A stretch of DNA of 64,000 nt from NCBI GenBank assembly GCA_013399115.1, contig VXAA01003306.1, positions 252,617-316,616 of the forward strand, written 5' to 3'. This document shows positions 38,901 to 49,951 of the stretch, one piece after another. A model generated the notes under the pieces. That model saw nothing but the letters and a program-made list of their open reading frames with translations. It was not told the DNA's origin and made no database searches. Each line of letters starts with the position of its first letter. The first letter of the stretch is position 1. This DNA comes from Anseranas semipalmata (taxonomy: Eukaryota; Chordata; Aves; Anseriformes; Anseranatidae). Both the position numbers and the translations under genes were made by a program.

Positions 38901-41900
38901 CGATGACATCTAACTCTAGCCTTATGCCTCAGTCAGTCGCAGTTGTGGGTCCTTTACATATACCACAGAATATAAAGTTCTCCTCTGCGCCTGCTCCTCC
39001 TAGCACATCCTCTAGCAGCCCAGCTCCTAGTATTCCCACGAGCAGGCCACTGGTTCTTAATCCCTTGGCACCTCCTGCTCAGCTGCCTTCTCCTGCTACA
39101 ACTTCTTCAAATGTTCCTTCGCATCTTCCTGCTCAGCCAGTGAAAGACTTCAGCCCCGAGGAGGCTTCTTCTCAAAGCAGTGGGTCGAGTGAGCAGTGCT
39201 CTGTCACAGCAACACAGTCTGGACCTGTTGTTTCACCTCTTCTTACGAGTAGTCCGGGATCTGGGAATAGACGAAGTCCCGTTTCATCAAGTAAGGGAAA
39301 GGGAAAAGTAGACAAGATTGGCCAACTCTTGCTGACAAAAGCATGCAAGAAAGTCACTGGCTCCCTCGAGAAAGGGGAAGAGCAGTATGCTTTGGATGGA
39401 GAAGCAGAAGGTCAAGGACTAGAAGCGTCAGTCCCAAATAGTTTGGCAACAGAGCAATCGCCAGCAGAACTAGACAGTAAAACTGTGACGCCTCCAGCAC
39501 CCAGTCTTACAAAACAGAGCACTTCTGGGCCTGGCAGTGTGAGCGTTAGCACCGCTGCTGCCATTTCTGCTTCTGTATCTCCAAGCTTATCAACAAGCAC
39601 TCCTCCTACAAGTGCACTGTCAGCTGTAACCACTCCAGTAATCCCAGAGCATGCACCTGCAACACCAAGCACTAATGGTAGCAACCACGGCAGCTTACCT
39701 GCTGAGCAAACTGGGGTTGGTTTGGTGGAGGAAAAAACAGGAGCACATCAGGAACTGCTACAAAGTACAGGTAAGTCCACTGCTACTCTGCTTAAATGGA
39801 AGACATGAGATCGCTTTCATAAGCTTCCTAGGTGCTTTTTTGCATGAATGTAATAATATAGACACTGTAAGCTGACCACTGCTTTTTGTTTCTAATATCT
39901 GAGCAATACACTGACTTGTATTTCACCAAGATTCACATTTCAGATGTTTTATCTCAGTTTTCATTTACTGTTTAGATGTGGTGTTTGATGTGAACATATG
40001 ATGCAGTAACAGAGGAGCGACTTCATATAACTTTTAGAAGTGGGGAGGAAAAATTGCATGTATCAACAATGACAGAAGTAATACTTAAGGCACCTTTTAC
40101 AGTAGTAGGTGGCTTTTTCTGCTTTAGTGTTCCCAGAGACCTTTTATGTTTGTAACATTTAAATATATTGACTTAATTCTGATACTGTGTATTAATTTTA
40201 ATAATACTAGTTCCCTCTATGGGAACCTTAACCATCTAGGGAAATAGCTGAACTACTCCCAGGGTGGGGGAAACAAAACCACACCTTATGTCCAGGGAAA
40301 AATTAAAATGCTCATTTCAGAGAGACACTTTAAAATGGAATTATGAGTAAGTTATATCCAGTAACATAAAATGCCCTCACATCTGACCTGTATCTGACCT
40401 GTTTCCTTTACGGCTTTAAATGAAGCATCTGGCAGACTTTATTTATGACATCGCTGCTCTTTCTTGATGCTGTTTTTAATCTGTTGAAAATGGTATGGAA
40501 ATAAGCCATCACTTTTGAAGTAAGCTGTTTGAATATCCGTTGTGCTTTGTATCTTGAATTTAGACATGAATTTTGTCTTTTAGAAGATAAAATCATGGAA
40601 GATAAAATCCACATAAATCAGTGGAATTGAAAGCTTCAGCTTGAGTGTGAATTTCCCTGTGGCCAGGTGTATGTCTTAGCTGTATGCTATTAGAAAATAG
40701 AAATGTTTACTTTGAGCTTTACAGAAGGAATCCTGTTTTGTTAAGAGAAAAAGTTGTTGACGGGAGCACTGTGACATAAGACTGTAAAGCAATCTTAAAA
40801 CAGGAAGCAGCGATAGCACTTCACAAATGCTCTTGCTGCTGCTTGACTTAGTGTGTAAGAAAAAATCAGAAAATCTACCTAGCTTCAACATCAAGAGCAC
40901 GGATTCAGTTATTCTCAGGTTTGAAGCAAGCTTCATTTCCATGCTGGAATATTCCAATTGCAAAGTAACAACATGTACATTCTCTTTAGATTTGGGAGGT
41001 GGTATCAGCTAGTGAAGGACAATGATGCAAGCATCTGAATGTACATGTGTTTTTACAAATGGAGGTGAATATTCTTTATTTAAAGGGGAACCTTTAACTT
41101 TACATCTCCATGCTCTTCATAAGTTCATTATCACGCCTAAGGGAAGATTGGAAGGCATTTGCCTAACAGGAATTGTTTTTCTATCTTATTTTTAACTTGG
41201 CAACCTAAAAAAACATTAAAAATCACGTCATCTTGATGACAAAGCATTTTATGGGAGCCTCTGGAGTGCGTTTTGCACTCTTGCAATTTAATTGAAAGAG
41301 TGAGGGTATGGATTCATTAACAAAAATGCTATTTTTTCCTCAAGGCTTCTGTTGACATGAGCATTAAGCTGAGAGAGACACAAAACTCTTTAGCTTCTAG
41401 GTCTTTCTTCAGTTTCTTGGTCTAGTGAAAAAACTTTAAAAATACGCTTTATGCGATACTTAACTTCATCACTTATTCTAGTTTGGGAAAACTTGCTTGG
41501 AGTAGCTTTGCTAAAGAGTTTTTGTGTGTGTGTTTTGTTTTTATTTGTTTTTAAACTGGGGGGGGGTGTTTGGGAGGGAGAGAGAGTAGAGGGTAGGTTA
41601 AATAAAATGCATCTGTAAATGTAAAAATGCAGTAACTTGGAAGATGCAGCATTTTCTACAAGCAGCCCAATCGCACAACAAAAAATAATTCTTGTGATTC
41701 CCTTTGAAAATAATGCTTTTTCCCTCCACTTCTATTCTAGCATCCTCTCAACATTTAACGCAGAAAAAAAGTTCAGTTGCAACATCAGAAAGTACTGTTC
41801 AAAGAACAGGTAAATCTTACTTTGGAAAAGCAGAACTTAGGTGAACTAAACTCATTATGTTTGTACCTCAAAATGGTTAAATGATGAATATTTTTAATGA

Positions 41901-44900
41901 TCATGAATATGCTTGGTAGTTTGATGTTTTTTTTTTTTTAAATTATTATTATTACTGTTGTTGGGATTGTTTTTCTTTCTTAGATATGTTGCACTTTAGA
42001 AGTCTCCAAAGCCTTGTTGGAGCTTCAGTAGGGGAATGAATAAAACAAAAGAAAAAAATACTGAGGCAGTTTTTATATATTCAACTCATAAGCTTGAAGG
42101 ACTGGATTCGTAATGACGCATTTGATGTGTTTGAGTCTTGAAGTTTTGTTAAAAGCAAGTAGGAGTTTTTCTTTTATATGGGACACTTCTGAGAGTATTT
42201 CCCAAAGCCATGTGGGGAACATAAGTTTTAGAGTTCTAATCCTTCTTTTTTTCTCTTTTTCGCTCCTGTTCAAAGCGTTTAATGAACTCTCTGCAGTGTT
42301 TCAAGGATGGAGCCATGGCAGATGACTTTTTATTGTTGCCATCTATTATCATGAACATCAATTCTGTGGTGTTTTAAAAAAAAAAATAATTTCCAAGATG
42401 AGTAAGGAAAGTGGATAGACATGGACATGCACATGAAAAGTGCCACTTTCATCAATTTGCTGTATGTAGTATGATTAGAAGCAAAGCCTGAAGAAAGTAA
42501 AAATTGTACTACGTTGCTTTAATAAAACTTCCTTTTAAAGACATTCATGCACCCTGCCAGGGTTACATCTGTCTCATCAGGGCTTATGTAGTCATATTAG
42601 GGAGTTCCTGCTCAGGGAAAAAAAAGCAGTGGTGTTACTGATTTTTGCTGTTGGGTGTTCTGCCTGTTCAAATTTTGGACAGGAAGAAAAATAACTCTTT
42701 CTATATGTTACTTTGTCTATTTTTCTTTTGTCACTGAGACTGTTTTTTGGACATGGCAATATATACGCTTATACCAAAGAGTCTGATGTTCTAACAATAC
42801 AATTCATAAGGAGCTGTTTACCATAACAGGACTAGCATTATGTTTTCTTACTCTTTTTACAGTTCTGTTGCTTGTGTACGTTATAGCAAACTTTGGGTAC
42901 TAAATTGATCTTAAAGGCAAAGCCACAGTTTTGTGCATCACTGTCCCAAACACTGTAGGGTGTTTAAGGGTGAGATGGAGTACAGTATAGGCAATGTGAT
43001 AATCTAACAGCGAGTTAAGATGCTACATTTTAATGATAATCCTAAATCAGTGGCAGTTTCTCACATGAAGTGCTGTGTTCAGATATAGGTACTCCCTCTC
43101 AACAAAGCATCTGGTAGATATGGGGATAACTAAAAGGTGGACAATAAAAAAGAATGAGGAATCTTTTATGATGGAAATCAGTGCTGCTTATTGTGGTGAA
43201 GACTCAAAGGAAACCTGATTTCCTAGTGAAATCGCTAGGAGAGAGAGAAAGAAGGCAGATCAGACTTCTCTTTACATCATCTCTGCAGAGATTTTCCAAT
43301 TCAGTAGAAGTATAATTGGGTTTCAGAAAAGTGTCTTCCTTTCCTCACCTTCCTACAAAATTAATTAGAAGATACTGCTTTGAGAGGTGATTGTGTTGAA
43401 GTACAATTTTTACATGTATGGTAGATTCAGATCAGTACTTTTAAGGTTTAAAACTAATAAAATGTAGAAGATCTAGAAGGAATAAACTAACTAAAATAGA
43501 AATTTAAAAAGGGAGAGGACGGTAGCACTTGTTGGAAAGTTTCTCTACAGTCTCCTTCTGCAGGGTTTCTTTTAACTTTTCTTTGTCGTAGCTGGTGCAG
43601 GCCATGATCAGAGAAAGCACTGCCTGATGTTGTACTTCATTTGATATGTTAGGTTGATTTGCTTTGAGAATAACAATAGATGAGAGAAGCTTATTTGTCA
43701 GACCTAACACATAATGAGAACTGTGAGATAGTCATGCCTTGTCAGCAAGTATGTACTTCTACAGCAGACCTAAAAATTATCTTTTTCTCTTGTAGAACTT
43801 GAAACAAATGCTCCAGTAGTTGCTGGTCAAAGGTAAGGAGATAGTTTATATAGATTCAGAATAGATACAGCTTTCATGCAAGGAAGTCCTTTTCTCTTTG
43901 CTTCAATTACACAGCTTAAAAAATTCTTCTGCGATGGCTTTTCACTTTCTTGGCCATACCTTTTCTTGCCTGCTAAGGAATTGGGCTAGTTGGGCTTGTT
44001 TCAAAATGTTGCTGAAATACAGAATGTAAGGTTAACTTTTTCCCAAATCTGTCTTCATGCTTTGGGCAGTGTTTCCTGATATCCCTTTAGGCCTGAGTGC
44101 TTCACATCCTGGAAGGGTCTTGATGGTTCTAGCATTTGATACTTTCTGAAAACAAATCAAAAATGCAAACCCAACAGCCTGCAGAATAGCTGTCACATGA
44201 ATTTTTGTTTTCTGAAAGTAGGTCTGTCTAAAGTTGTTTTTTTTTTTTTTCTTCTTATAGTTTATATGTGCTTTAGTTACTGTTTTCTCCAGATTTCCTC
44301 TGTGTTTGATTGTTGACACTTTGTTGAAACCTGATAGGGAAACCTGGTAGAAGCTTCATCTTGTCCTGTTTAAGACACTCACTAATTGAAAGAATAAATT
44401 TCAAACGGTTGTGTTCTGTCAAAAGAAAATATTATTTTCAAGATCTGTTTCTGTTATATCCTAAAACCACCAAGCTCTTACTCCAGGAAGCTGTAATGAC
44501 AGACCTTTGTAAGGTTTTCTGATAAGTGCTGGTGCAACTGGCCATGTTTTTACTGCCCTCATCAGAGTGAAGTGATCCTGTAAGTCAGGGTAAATGGTCT
44601 AATTTATTCCGTTGGTTCATCAGGAAATAAGGCAGTGTCTTCTTTTGGAAGGGAGGTAATGCAATTTACTTTTGTAGATCAGGAAAGACTCTGAATCGAA
44701 TATGTAAATATATTTACCTTCACATGGGTTGGGATCTTTCTGTAGTTGTATCAAAGACAAACTGAAATTTTGACAGTTTTTTTAGGGTAGAATTTTTCTA
44801 AAAAGCTGAAGGTGAGACACTTGGCAGATGAGAGGATTCTCCAAATGAACTGTCACTCAGCACGTGGAATTATCCCAAGTACATTTCTGTACTGATGCCT

Positions 44901-47900
44901 TTCTGAGCAAGACTGGAAGAGAAGGAAAGTTTACGGGCAAACTGTAGAAATCTAGTGATGCCTGATATTCACAGCAGTCAGCTTTGAGTTCCTGGGGTAA
45001 AGTGATAAACAGTACAAACCTTAGAGGAACCTTGCAGCATACAGAGCACCAGAAATATTTTTACTTGGGCCAACCTCAGTTCCTTCTGTAAAAGCAGAGA
45101 AGAGTCTGGTTGATCCCTATGAAACAATCCAAACTTATGGATACTCATATAACCTCTTCAACAATTATCTCTAATAACTGAACTTAAGCTGATGATGCCC
45201 ATTTGCTTACACAGGCCTCCAGATCTCCTCTGAAGTAGGTGGCTGTTGTTTCTGCTGCCCAGGTTACTTACTGGAAGACCAGTTTGTGACCTGTTTGGTT
45301 CAGTTTATAGACTGCCCATAGTACTGACTATTGGGGAAATAGTTCAATATTTGAGTTCAATATTTGTTTTGTATCAGAGACAGTCCATGTGCTTCCATAT
45401 TCTCCTTTACTCTGTGTTTCTTTGCTTGAGAATGTGTGACTGTCTTTCCTTATATTGACAAAGAGTGTTTTATTTCAGAGATTTGTTACTTAAAGCTGCA
45501 AGTATTTGTAGTAGTTTCTTTTCTCTTAAAGTAGGACTTCCTCTGAAATACTGACACTAGTAGAACCCCTGTAACACACAGGTCTGCTTTGTGTGTTTTC
45601 CATCAGTTCTCTGATCAAGGCATCCTTTCTTGAAGTCTTGCAGTTATCAGATGAAGGGCATGAAATGAATTTTCTTTCTCCTTTTCTATTTTCAGCAGAA
45701 TTATTTATTTGATTAATTACTTAACTTTGAATTCACAGGAGATAAGTTAAGCTTAATCTTTAGAAACTACTTAGTCATCAGAAGTTGTCTGGCATAAATG
45801 CATTAAATAGAAAACCTCCAAGCCTCAGGGTGAGTTTACAGGGCTAATAGTAGCAAAACGAAAGAGGAGTTTAATTACAGCATGTAACACTCCATTTATT
45901 GTCTCAGCGACAAGAAACACGGATTTTCACACTACCTAAAACTATTTTTTATAACATAAGTACACAGTAAAGCTTGAAGAAAGTTTTAAATAAACCTTAA
46001 GCTTTTTATTATGTGAAGAAATCATGTAGATTAGTTAACTGAGTCTTTTCAGTGAAAACAAGTGCTGGCATGCTCACTTAAGGGTTCATAATTCCTCCTT
46101 ATGTTCATCTGCAATTTCAACTCTGTATTCCCATATCATAGCAGTCTCTAATGTAACTTGTTTGCTTTTCCTAGACTTCAGTAATGGTGGCACCTGTGGA
46201 AAACAGAGCAGACAATTTATAATGCATCTAATTTCTTGGTCTTCTAATGTTGAAAATATTCTCTTTGAGGACTTCTCAATTCTGTATCCTCTGATAATTT
46301 TTAATAGAAATGGACTATACTCTGGCTTACTCAGGTCATTCTTCATCTGATAAAACTTCCGGTATCTCTAGCATTTCATATCTTCAGTGCTAATAGTCCG
46401 GAACTGGTACCTGTGTCGGTCCATCCTTCAGCTTGTCTGAGTTGCATAGAAAAACGTAATTCTTCTTACACTTCATCAGAAATATTTTGTCCCACTTTAT
46501 TAGTAATGAGACAAAAGAGAATTGTGAAAAGTCTAAAACTCCAAGTAGAAGAAATTCAAGAACAGAGGATTCTGCCGCTTCACAGGAAACTGTAGAGAAT
46601 GGACAGCGCAAGAGGTCCTCCAGACCAGCATCTGCATCCAGCACTGCAAAAGGTAAAATGCACAGCCATCCTTTCTGTGGAGAGGGCAGGAAGTAAAGTA
46701 CTTCCCAAAATAATAACGCTTTCAATAACTGGGTCATAACTATGGTTTACAGTTTGCAAATGTTGTGTGCTTTTAACTCTAGTTTCAATGATTTTAGACA
46801 CAGGTTGGTGTTAAAAGTGTTTACCTAAATCTGTACTGGCAGTAAATCTTGTATGGATTTTCTATTGTTAAATTTGTGGAACTTGTTTTCTGCAGTACTA
46901 ATCAAGGTAGTATTCAGCAAGCTTGCCTAGCTGAAGTTGAATTCTCTTGGCAGAAATGTGTTGGACTAAGGACTGTACTTGGGTTAAAAGTTAACTTGTA
47001 CTTACAGTTAAAAGGACTGTACTTGGGTTTAAAAGTGTCATTTTTTTTTCCTGAAGTCTGAAAGACGTGAGAAAAACGCTCGAGTCTTCCCAAGTGCATG
47101 GTCAGCTTTTGCAAAGCCAAAAGCTCATGTTCAGGCACACTCAGAATGCTGCCTGGGTGGGAGCCTGCGAGCCTCGAGGAGTGCTGCATGCTTGTGCACA
47201 GATCCTTAGCTGTTCTTTCCACGAACACATGAAACCTAAAGTTACAGATATTAACCCATGGCATTGGCAGTTGCTGACGTGCCTTATTTCTATACGGGTT
47301 ACAATCTTTAACAAAGTATGCAGCATTTGTGTGATGCGCATGTTCGTTACCAGAATGCATGGTCCATGGTGCCATTTTGCATTTCTGAAGCTAACTGTGT
47401 CAGCTCCTTATGTTTAAGGGTCAGAAAAATTCTGATGGACGAAAGTTGTGCAAGAGGGTAGAGAGACCATCAAGAGGAAACATTCAACCAATATTTTAAA
47501 GATAACATACAGAATAAAGAGGTATTAATATTAAATTATTATAAAAGGAAGTCAAGTTGAATTCAGCAACCATTTTCCATACTGAAGATACTAAAGTTTC
47601 CTGGTAAGAATATTTGCATTTATAAGAGTTTGAGAGACTTCCAGCTATACGTAATTGTGCAATGACTCTCAAAGATCACATGAAGGGCCCTATAAGTTCT
47701 GCAGTTTTGTGGCTGCTGAATTTAATTAAATTTACTTCTTGTGGCAGGATTGTGCAGAAGAATCAAAGTCTGTATTGTAAAAATAAGTTATCTTTCATGA
47801 TTGTGAAGAAAAGTTTGAAAAATGTGAAACAAATGTGAAATGAATTCAGTGGTACCTTCCTGAGTTTGAGGCTGAAACGTGTGACCTGCCCCACGTACTG

Positions 47901-49951
47901 TAATGAATAAACCTAAAGATGACAACCAGTGGCACGTCAGATTCTGAAAATATGGGAACATGAAAGTATATTAAATATAAATAATAGCAGAACTGACTTA
48001 GGGGTTTTGTACTGAGTGAATTGCTCATTTACCTCTGTAAGTAAAATAATTGTTTTTAAAACATGTATCTGAAACTGCTGCAGTATCTAAGGGTTTTGCT
48101 TAAAAGCACAGGTTCAGCTTACCATGTAGCACCCTGGGCTTTGATTACCTTATCTCTGTGCAAGCAACTGCCTACTTCAAAGCTGTAGAGAAAATAAACC
48201 AAGACACTTTTGTGGAAGAGCACAGTATGATGGATTAGTGAGGTGTAGTGTAAGAAGCATAAAGAGGTTTGCCACTTGTGCCTACTCTGTTCTGTTTATT
48301 TATTAGTGAAACATAGCTTAAGAAAGTGTATGTTTTGTATGTTCCTGGCCTCCTCCTAGATGTCTATGATTACATTTCTATGTCCTGAGAAACTCGCTAA
48401 TCTGTGTTAAAGAGAATGCAGGGTTGGGAGAAAGTACTTTTGGAAATAGAAGCTGATTAAGGTCATTATAAAAATGGCATTTAGGAAAAACTTAAGCATA
48501 GCAGGCAGAGAAAATTAGGTTTTGACCAGTTCATGTATGAATTACCCTTGCAAAGTATCAGGAGGGAAGGAGCAGAAGGATAATTGTAAAAGAGAAGGAC
48601 AAACAGAAAGTCAACCCTCATTATTATGTGTACAGCATGCTTCAGGGCACAGGTTTTGGGCAGAAGCAGATGAGGGAGGACTGGTGGTGCTCACAAAGGA
48701 GTGAGGGCTTCAGGACTGAGTGACTGCACAGCTACTGAAGGCTGCTGAGCGCTCACCCGTTTATTCCGTCAAGCACAGACTTTGGCAGCGGTAGCGATGA
48801 CTACAGCTAATGCTGCTGGTGGCCAAACCGCTTGAAAGTAGTGTTACTGCTTGGAGGGAACTCCAGTGACTAAGTCATGCCTGTTAAGATGTTTCACTTC
48901 TGAAAAATGGTAACTGTACTGGTATTTTCGCTTGTTAGAGTACCTTTCCAGCAAGGGCTGTTTCAGTGTTTACTGTAGCTTTGGGTTTGTTAAATTTTGA
49001 AAAGTTGATTTTTTTTTTAATACAACATTTAATAGCCATGGAGTTGTACCATTGCTTTTCTAGTTTTAGAAGTCTTGGGATTTTTTTCCCTTTTGACTCT
49101 AGAACACACACAGCTCTAATAGCTATCGGAAGTATTGTGAAGAGCCAAAGATACATTGCCAACATTTAAAATCACATTTTTAAAAAATCTAAAGATGCAA
49201 ATACCCTTAGTCCTTACTCAATTCTCTTTTCTTTTTGTTTTGAAGTGGAAACTTAGTGCCTTGGTAAGTGCACTGAAAATGTCATCTAGTTTCACTGTAG
49301 CTTCTGGAAGTGCTTCTGGTTGTTCTGCTGAAGTGCTATATAATATTTTGTATCTTTCTGCATAAGATGTTTTTCTGTGAATCATAATATACACTGAAGA
49401 GACTTGTTTTCTAATGACCTGACTTTCCAAGGACTCAAACAACTAGATTCTTAACTTGTGTGGCAGACTCCAAAACATCTTTCTAAGTTTTCTAACAACA
49501 CCATCCCCAAGTACTGTGCTTGGATCTAATTTATGCAGTTCATGTCCAAAGCTGTACCTGATGTTTCATGGAGACTTACTCCCATGTTATGGCTGAGCAA
49601 GTTGTGGCATGTGGGGAACTAAAGTTAAAGAACAGTTTGAAATGCATAATGTCGATTTTTAAGGCCGTTACATTAGGACTTCATATTCACAACACTCTGA
49701 AATTGCATCCACGTGTTTGTGTTATTGTATCGCTGCTGATGGCTGTGGTCAGGATGAAGGGTCCATTCGTGTTAAGTGTTGTGAAAAGTCAATCCCTGTT
49801 TCCACTCTGGTGTGATTTTAGGAACATAAAAGGGCAATCTGTGCACCTCTCATGAATGGCTTACCAACTTAGTATCCATGCTTTTTTTCTTCTCTTAATT
49901 TCAGAAACGAGTGCCAGTGCAATGCAGTCAAAAAGAAGAAAATCCAAGTAA
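17735..49951 (+). CDS. NCOA6: NCOA6, nuclear receptor coactivator 6 (whole spliced coding region)
   Basis: NCOA6 is a large, mostly disordered nuclear scaffold. It binds liganded nuclear receptors and other activators and recruits CBP/p300, and it defines the ASCOM (KMT2C/KMT2D) H3K4 methyltransferase complexes. Thirteen coding exons with GT-AG junctions join in frame to 6147 nt, giving 2048 residues; the human protein is about 2063. The start is the [11 protein letters not shown] methionine (A at -3, G at +4), matching the known family N-terminus. Landmarks are Q-rich blocks around residues 255-280 and 960-1015, LXXLL box 1 (LVNLL, residues 863-867), a Lys/Arg patch near 895-905, LXXLL box 2 (LSQLL, residues 1468-1472) and a basic C-terminus ending KRRKSK. 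Nearly all junctions are phase 1; the exon 8/9 and exon 12/13 junctions are phase 2. No frameshift or premature stop is visible. Exon numbers here count the start-codon exon as exon 2. Confidence 0.98.
17970..20935 (+). other. NCOA6: NCOA6 intron between exons 2 and 3
   Basis: About 3.0 kb of AT-rich intronic sequence. I see no second gene, RNA gene or clear repeat in it. It ends in a good polypyrimidine tract and TTTTAAG. Confidence 0.9.
20936..21091 (+). CDS. NCOA6: NCOA6 coding exon 3
   Basis: Residues 79-131. It contains [20 protein letters not shown] and [18 protein letters not shown], one of the most conserved and probably folded stretches of the protein. Entry and exit are both phase 1. 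Confidence 0.97.
21092..21667 (+). other. NCOA6: NCOA6 intron between exons 3 and 4
   Basis: 576 bp of AT-rich intron. Nothing else is recognised. Confidence 0.9.
21668..21790 (+). CDS. NCOA6: NCOA6 coding exon 4
   Basis: Residues 131-172. It encodes [20 protein letters not shown] and a Gly-rich tail (GFPLQGGQG). The [12 protein letters not shown] string is a clear NCOA6 signature. Flanked by CTAG and CAAG|GTAAAT. Confidence 0.96.
21791..23146 (+). other. NCOA6: NCOA6 intron between exons 4 and 5
   Basis: 1.36 kb of AT-rich intron. It contains a small imperfect tandem duplication, with CAGGTCAACAATA starting at 22672 and again at 22706. Otherwise nothing is recognised. Confidence 0.88.
23147..23275 (+). 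CDS. NCOA6: NCOA6 coding exon 5
   Basis: Residues 172-215. It reads from [14 protein letters not shown] through a Ser/Gly/Met-rich linker to [13 protein letters not shown]. The ELQPRTPRP motif matches the mammalian protein, while the preceding linker has diverged. The donor is CCAG|GTGGTA. Confidence 0.95.
23276..24285 (+). other. NCOA6: NCOA6 intron between exons 5 and 6
   Basis: 1.0 kb intron with a T-rich 5' part and no other feature recognised. Confidence 0.9.
24286..25101 (+). CDS. NCOA6: NCOA6 coding exon 6 (Gln/Pro-rich)
   Basis: Residues 215-487. It starts at [15 protein letters not shown], passes a Gln-rich block (about 24410-24482), then [36 protein letters not shown], the Ser/Pro-rich [20 protein letters not shown], and ends at LHPGLGG. 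The Gln block is short and interrupted, unlike the long pure polyglutamine tract of the human protein. The donor is GGAG|GTAAGA. Confidence 0.97.
25102..27640 (+). other. NCOA6: NCOA6 intron between exons 6 and 7
   Basis: 2.5 kb intron. It is pyrimidine-biased around 25500-26400 and ends in a very T-rich tract (about 27560-27600) serving the exon 7 acceptor. No gene or identifiable repeat seen. Confidence 0.88.
27641..27787 (+). CDS. NCOA6: NCOA6 coding exon 7
   Basis: Residues 487-536. It encodes [19 protein letters not shown], then [18 protein letters not shown] and QNVQHTG. Matches the family between the LHPGLGG and [12 protein letters not shown] blocks. The donor ACAG|GTCTGT is followed at once by a long T run. 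Confidence 0.96.
27788..28736 (+). other. NCOA6: NCOA6 intron between exons 7 and 8
   Basis: 949 bp intron with a T run immediately after the donor (27811-27826) and A runs near 28123-28136 and 28160. No other feature recognised. Confidence 0.9.
28737..29856 (+). CDS. NCOA6: NCOA6 coding exon 8 (Met/Gln-rich, LXXLL box 1)
   Basis: Residues 536-909. A long Met/Gln-rich activation region with repeated QGQM and NQM units leads to [18 protein letters not shown]. The LVNLL at 29717-29731 is nuclear-receptor box 1, the main receptor-docking motif of the family. It is followed by a basic patch ([13 protein letters not shown]), a likely nuclear localisation signal. The exon ends at ...ACAAA|GTAGGT, phase 2. 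The donor dinucleotide overlaps an in-frame TAG, so failure to splice gives a 909-residue protein ending just after the basic patch. Confidence 0.96.
29857..35734 (+). other. NCOA6: NCOA6 intron between exons 8 and 9
   Basis: 5.9 kb, the longest intron within the coding region. It has GC-richer islands near 31280-31380 and 33200-33700, but no supported exon on either strand and no repeat I could name. Confidence 0.85.
35735..35856 (+). CDS. NCOA6: NCOA6 coding exon 9
   Basis: Residues 909-950. It is entered in phase 2, completing an AAC (Asn) codon. It reads [33 protein letters not shown] and ASRPPG. GLEE, the GEQG string and DNSGPKL match the mammalian exon. The donor is CCAG|GTAGTA. Confidence 0.94.
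35857..36773 (+). other. NCOA6: NCOA6 intron between exons 9 and 10
   Basis: 917 bp AT-rich intron. Nothing else recognised. Confidence 0.9.
36774..39770 (+). CDS. NCOA6: NCOA6 coding exon 10 (giant exon, LXXLL box 2)
   Basis: 2997 nt, residues 950-1949, about half of the protein. In order it encodes [19 protein letters not shown] and a Pro/Gln tract (about 36800-36930), then [20 protein letters not shown]. Next come [18 protein letters not shown] and [20 protein letters not shown], followed by the Ser/Arg block [20 protein letters not shown]. Receptor box 2 ([16 protein letters not shown] at 38327-38341) follows. [31 protein letters not shown] and the basic [20 protein letters not shown] segment come after it. 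The C-terminal part of the human protein binds the RNA methyltransferase partner TGS1/PIMT. The donor CAG|GTAAGT is ideal. Confidence 0.98.
39771..41740 (+). other. NCOA6: NCOA6 intron between exons 10 and 11
   Basis: 1.97 kb intron with a T-rich then G-rich low-complexity stretch at about 41520-41600. No other feature recognised. Confidence 0.9.
41741..41809 (+). CDS. NCOA6: NCOA6 coding exon 11
   Basis: A 69-nt exon, residues 1949-1972, encoding [20 protein letters not shown] and RT. It is weakly conserved in sequence but matches the corresponding SQNLVSKE...TT region of the human protein in position and phase. Flanked by TTCTAG and ACAG|GTAAAT. Confidence 0.9.
41810..43795 (+). other. NCOA6: NCOA6 intron between exons 11 and 12
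   Basis: 1.99 kb AT-rich intron. No other feature recognised. Confidence 0.9.
43796..43832 (+). CDS. NCOA6: NCOA6 coding exon 12 (37-nt small exon)
   Basis: Only 37 nt, residues 1972-1984, encoding [12 protein letters not shown] and the first two bases of a Ser codon. It follows CTTTTTCTCTTGTAG and ends in AAAG|GTAAGG. It corresponds to the human ELEVNAAIVSGQS peptide. It is entered in phase 1 and left in phase 2, so skipping it would shift the frame. Confidence 0.93.
43833..46503 (+). other. NCOA6: NCOA6 intron between exons 12 and 13
   Basis: 2.67 kb AT-rich intron. No gene or recognised repeat. The 3' end has a rather weak pyrimidine tract before TTATTAG. Confidence 0.88.
46504..46652 (+). 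CDS. NCOA6: NCOA6 coding exon 13
   Basis: 149 nt, residues 1984-2034. It encodes [20 protein letters not shown], then [20 protein letters not shown] and [18 protein letters not shown] and [11 protein letters not shown] are near-identical to the mammalian C-terminal region and are rich in basic and phosphorylatable residues. The donor is AAAG|GTAAAA. Confidence 0.95.
46653..49904 (+). other. NCOA6: NCOA6 last intron (exons 13 to 14)
   Basis: 3.25 kb intron. A short tandem duplication lies at 46969-47036: the AGGACTGTACTTGGGTT unit followed by AAAAGT occurs twice at a 44-bp offset. Nothing else recognised. Confidence 0.9.
49905..49951 (+). CDS. NCOA6: NCOA6 coding exon 14 (stop codon exon)
   Basis: Residues 2034-2048: [15 protein letters not shown], then TAA at 49949-49951. 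The basic QSKRRKSK C-terminus is the invariant end of NCOA6 proteins. The acceptor is CTTAATTTCAG. Confidence 0.97.
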
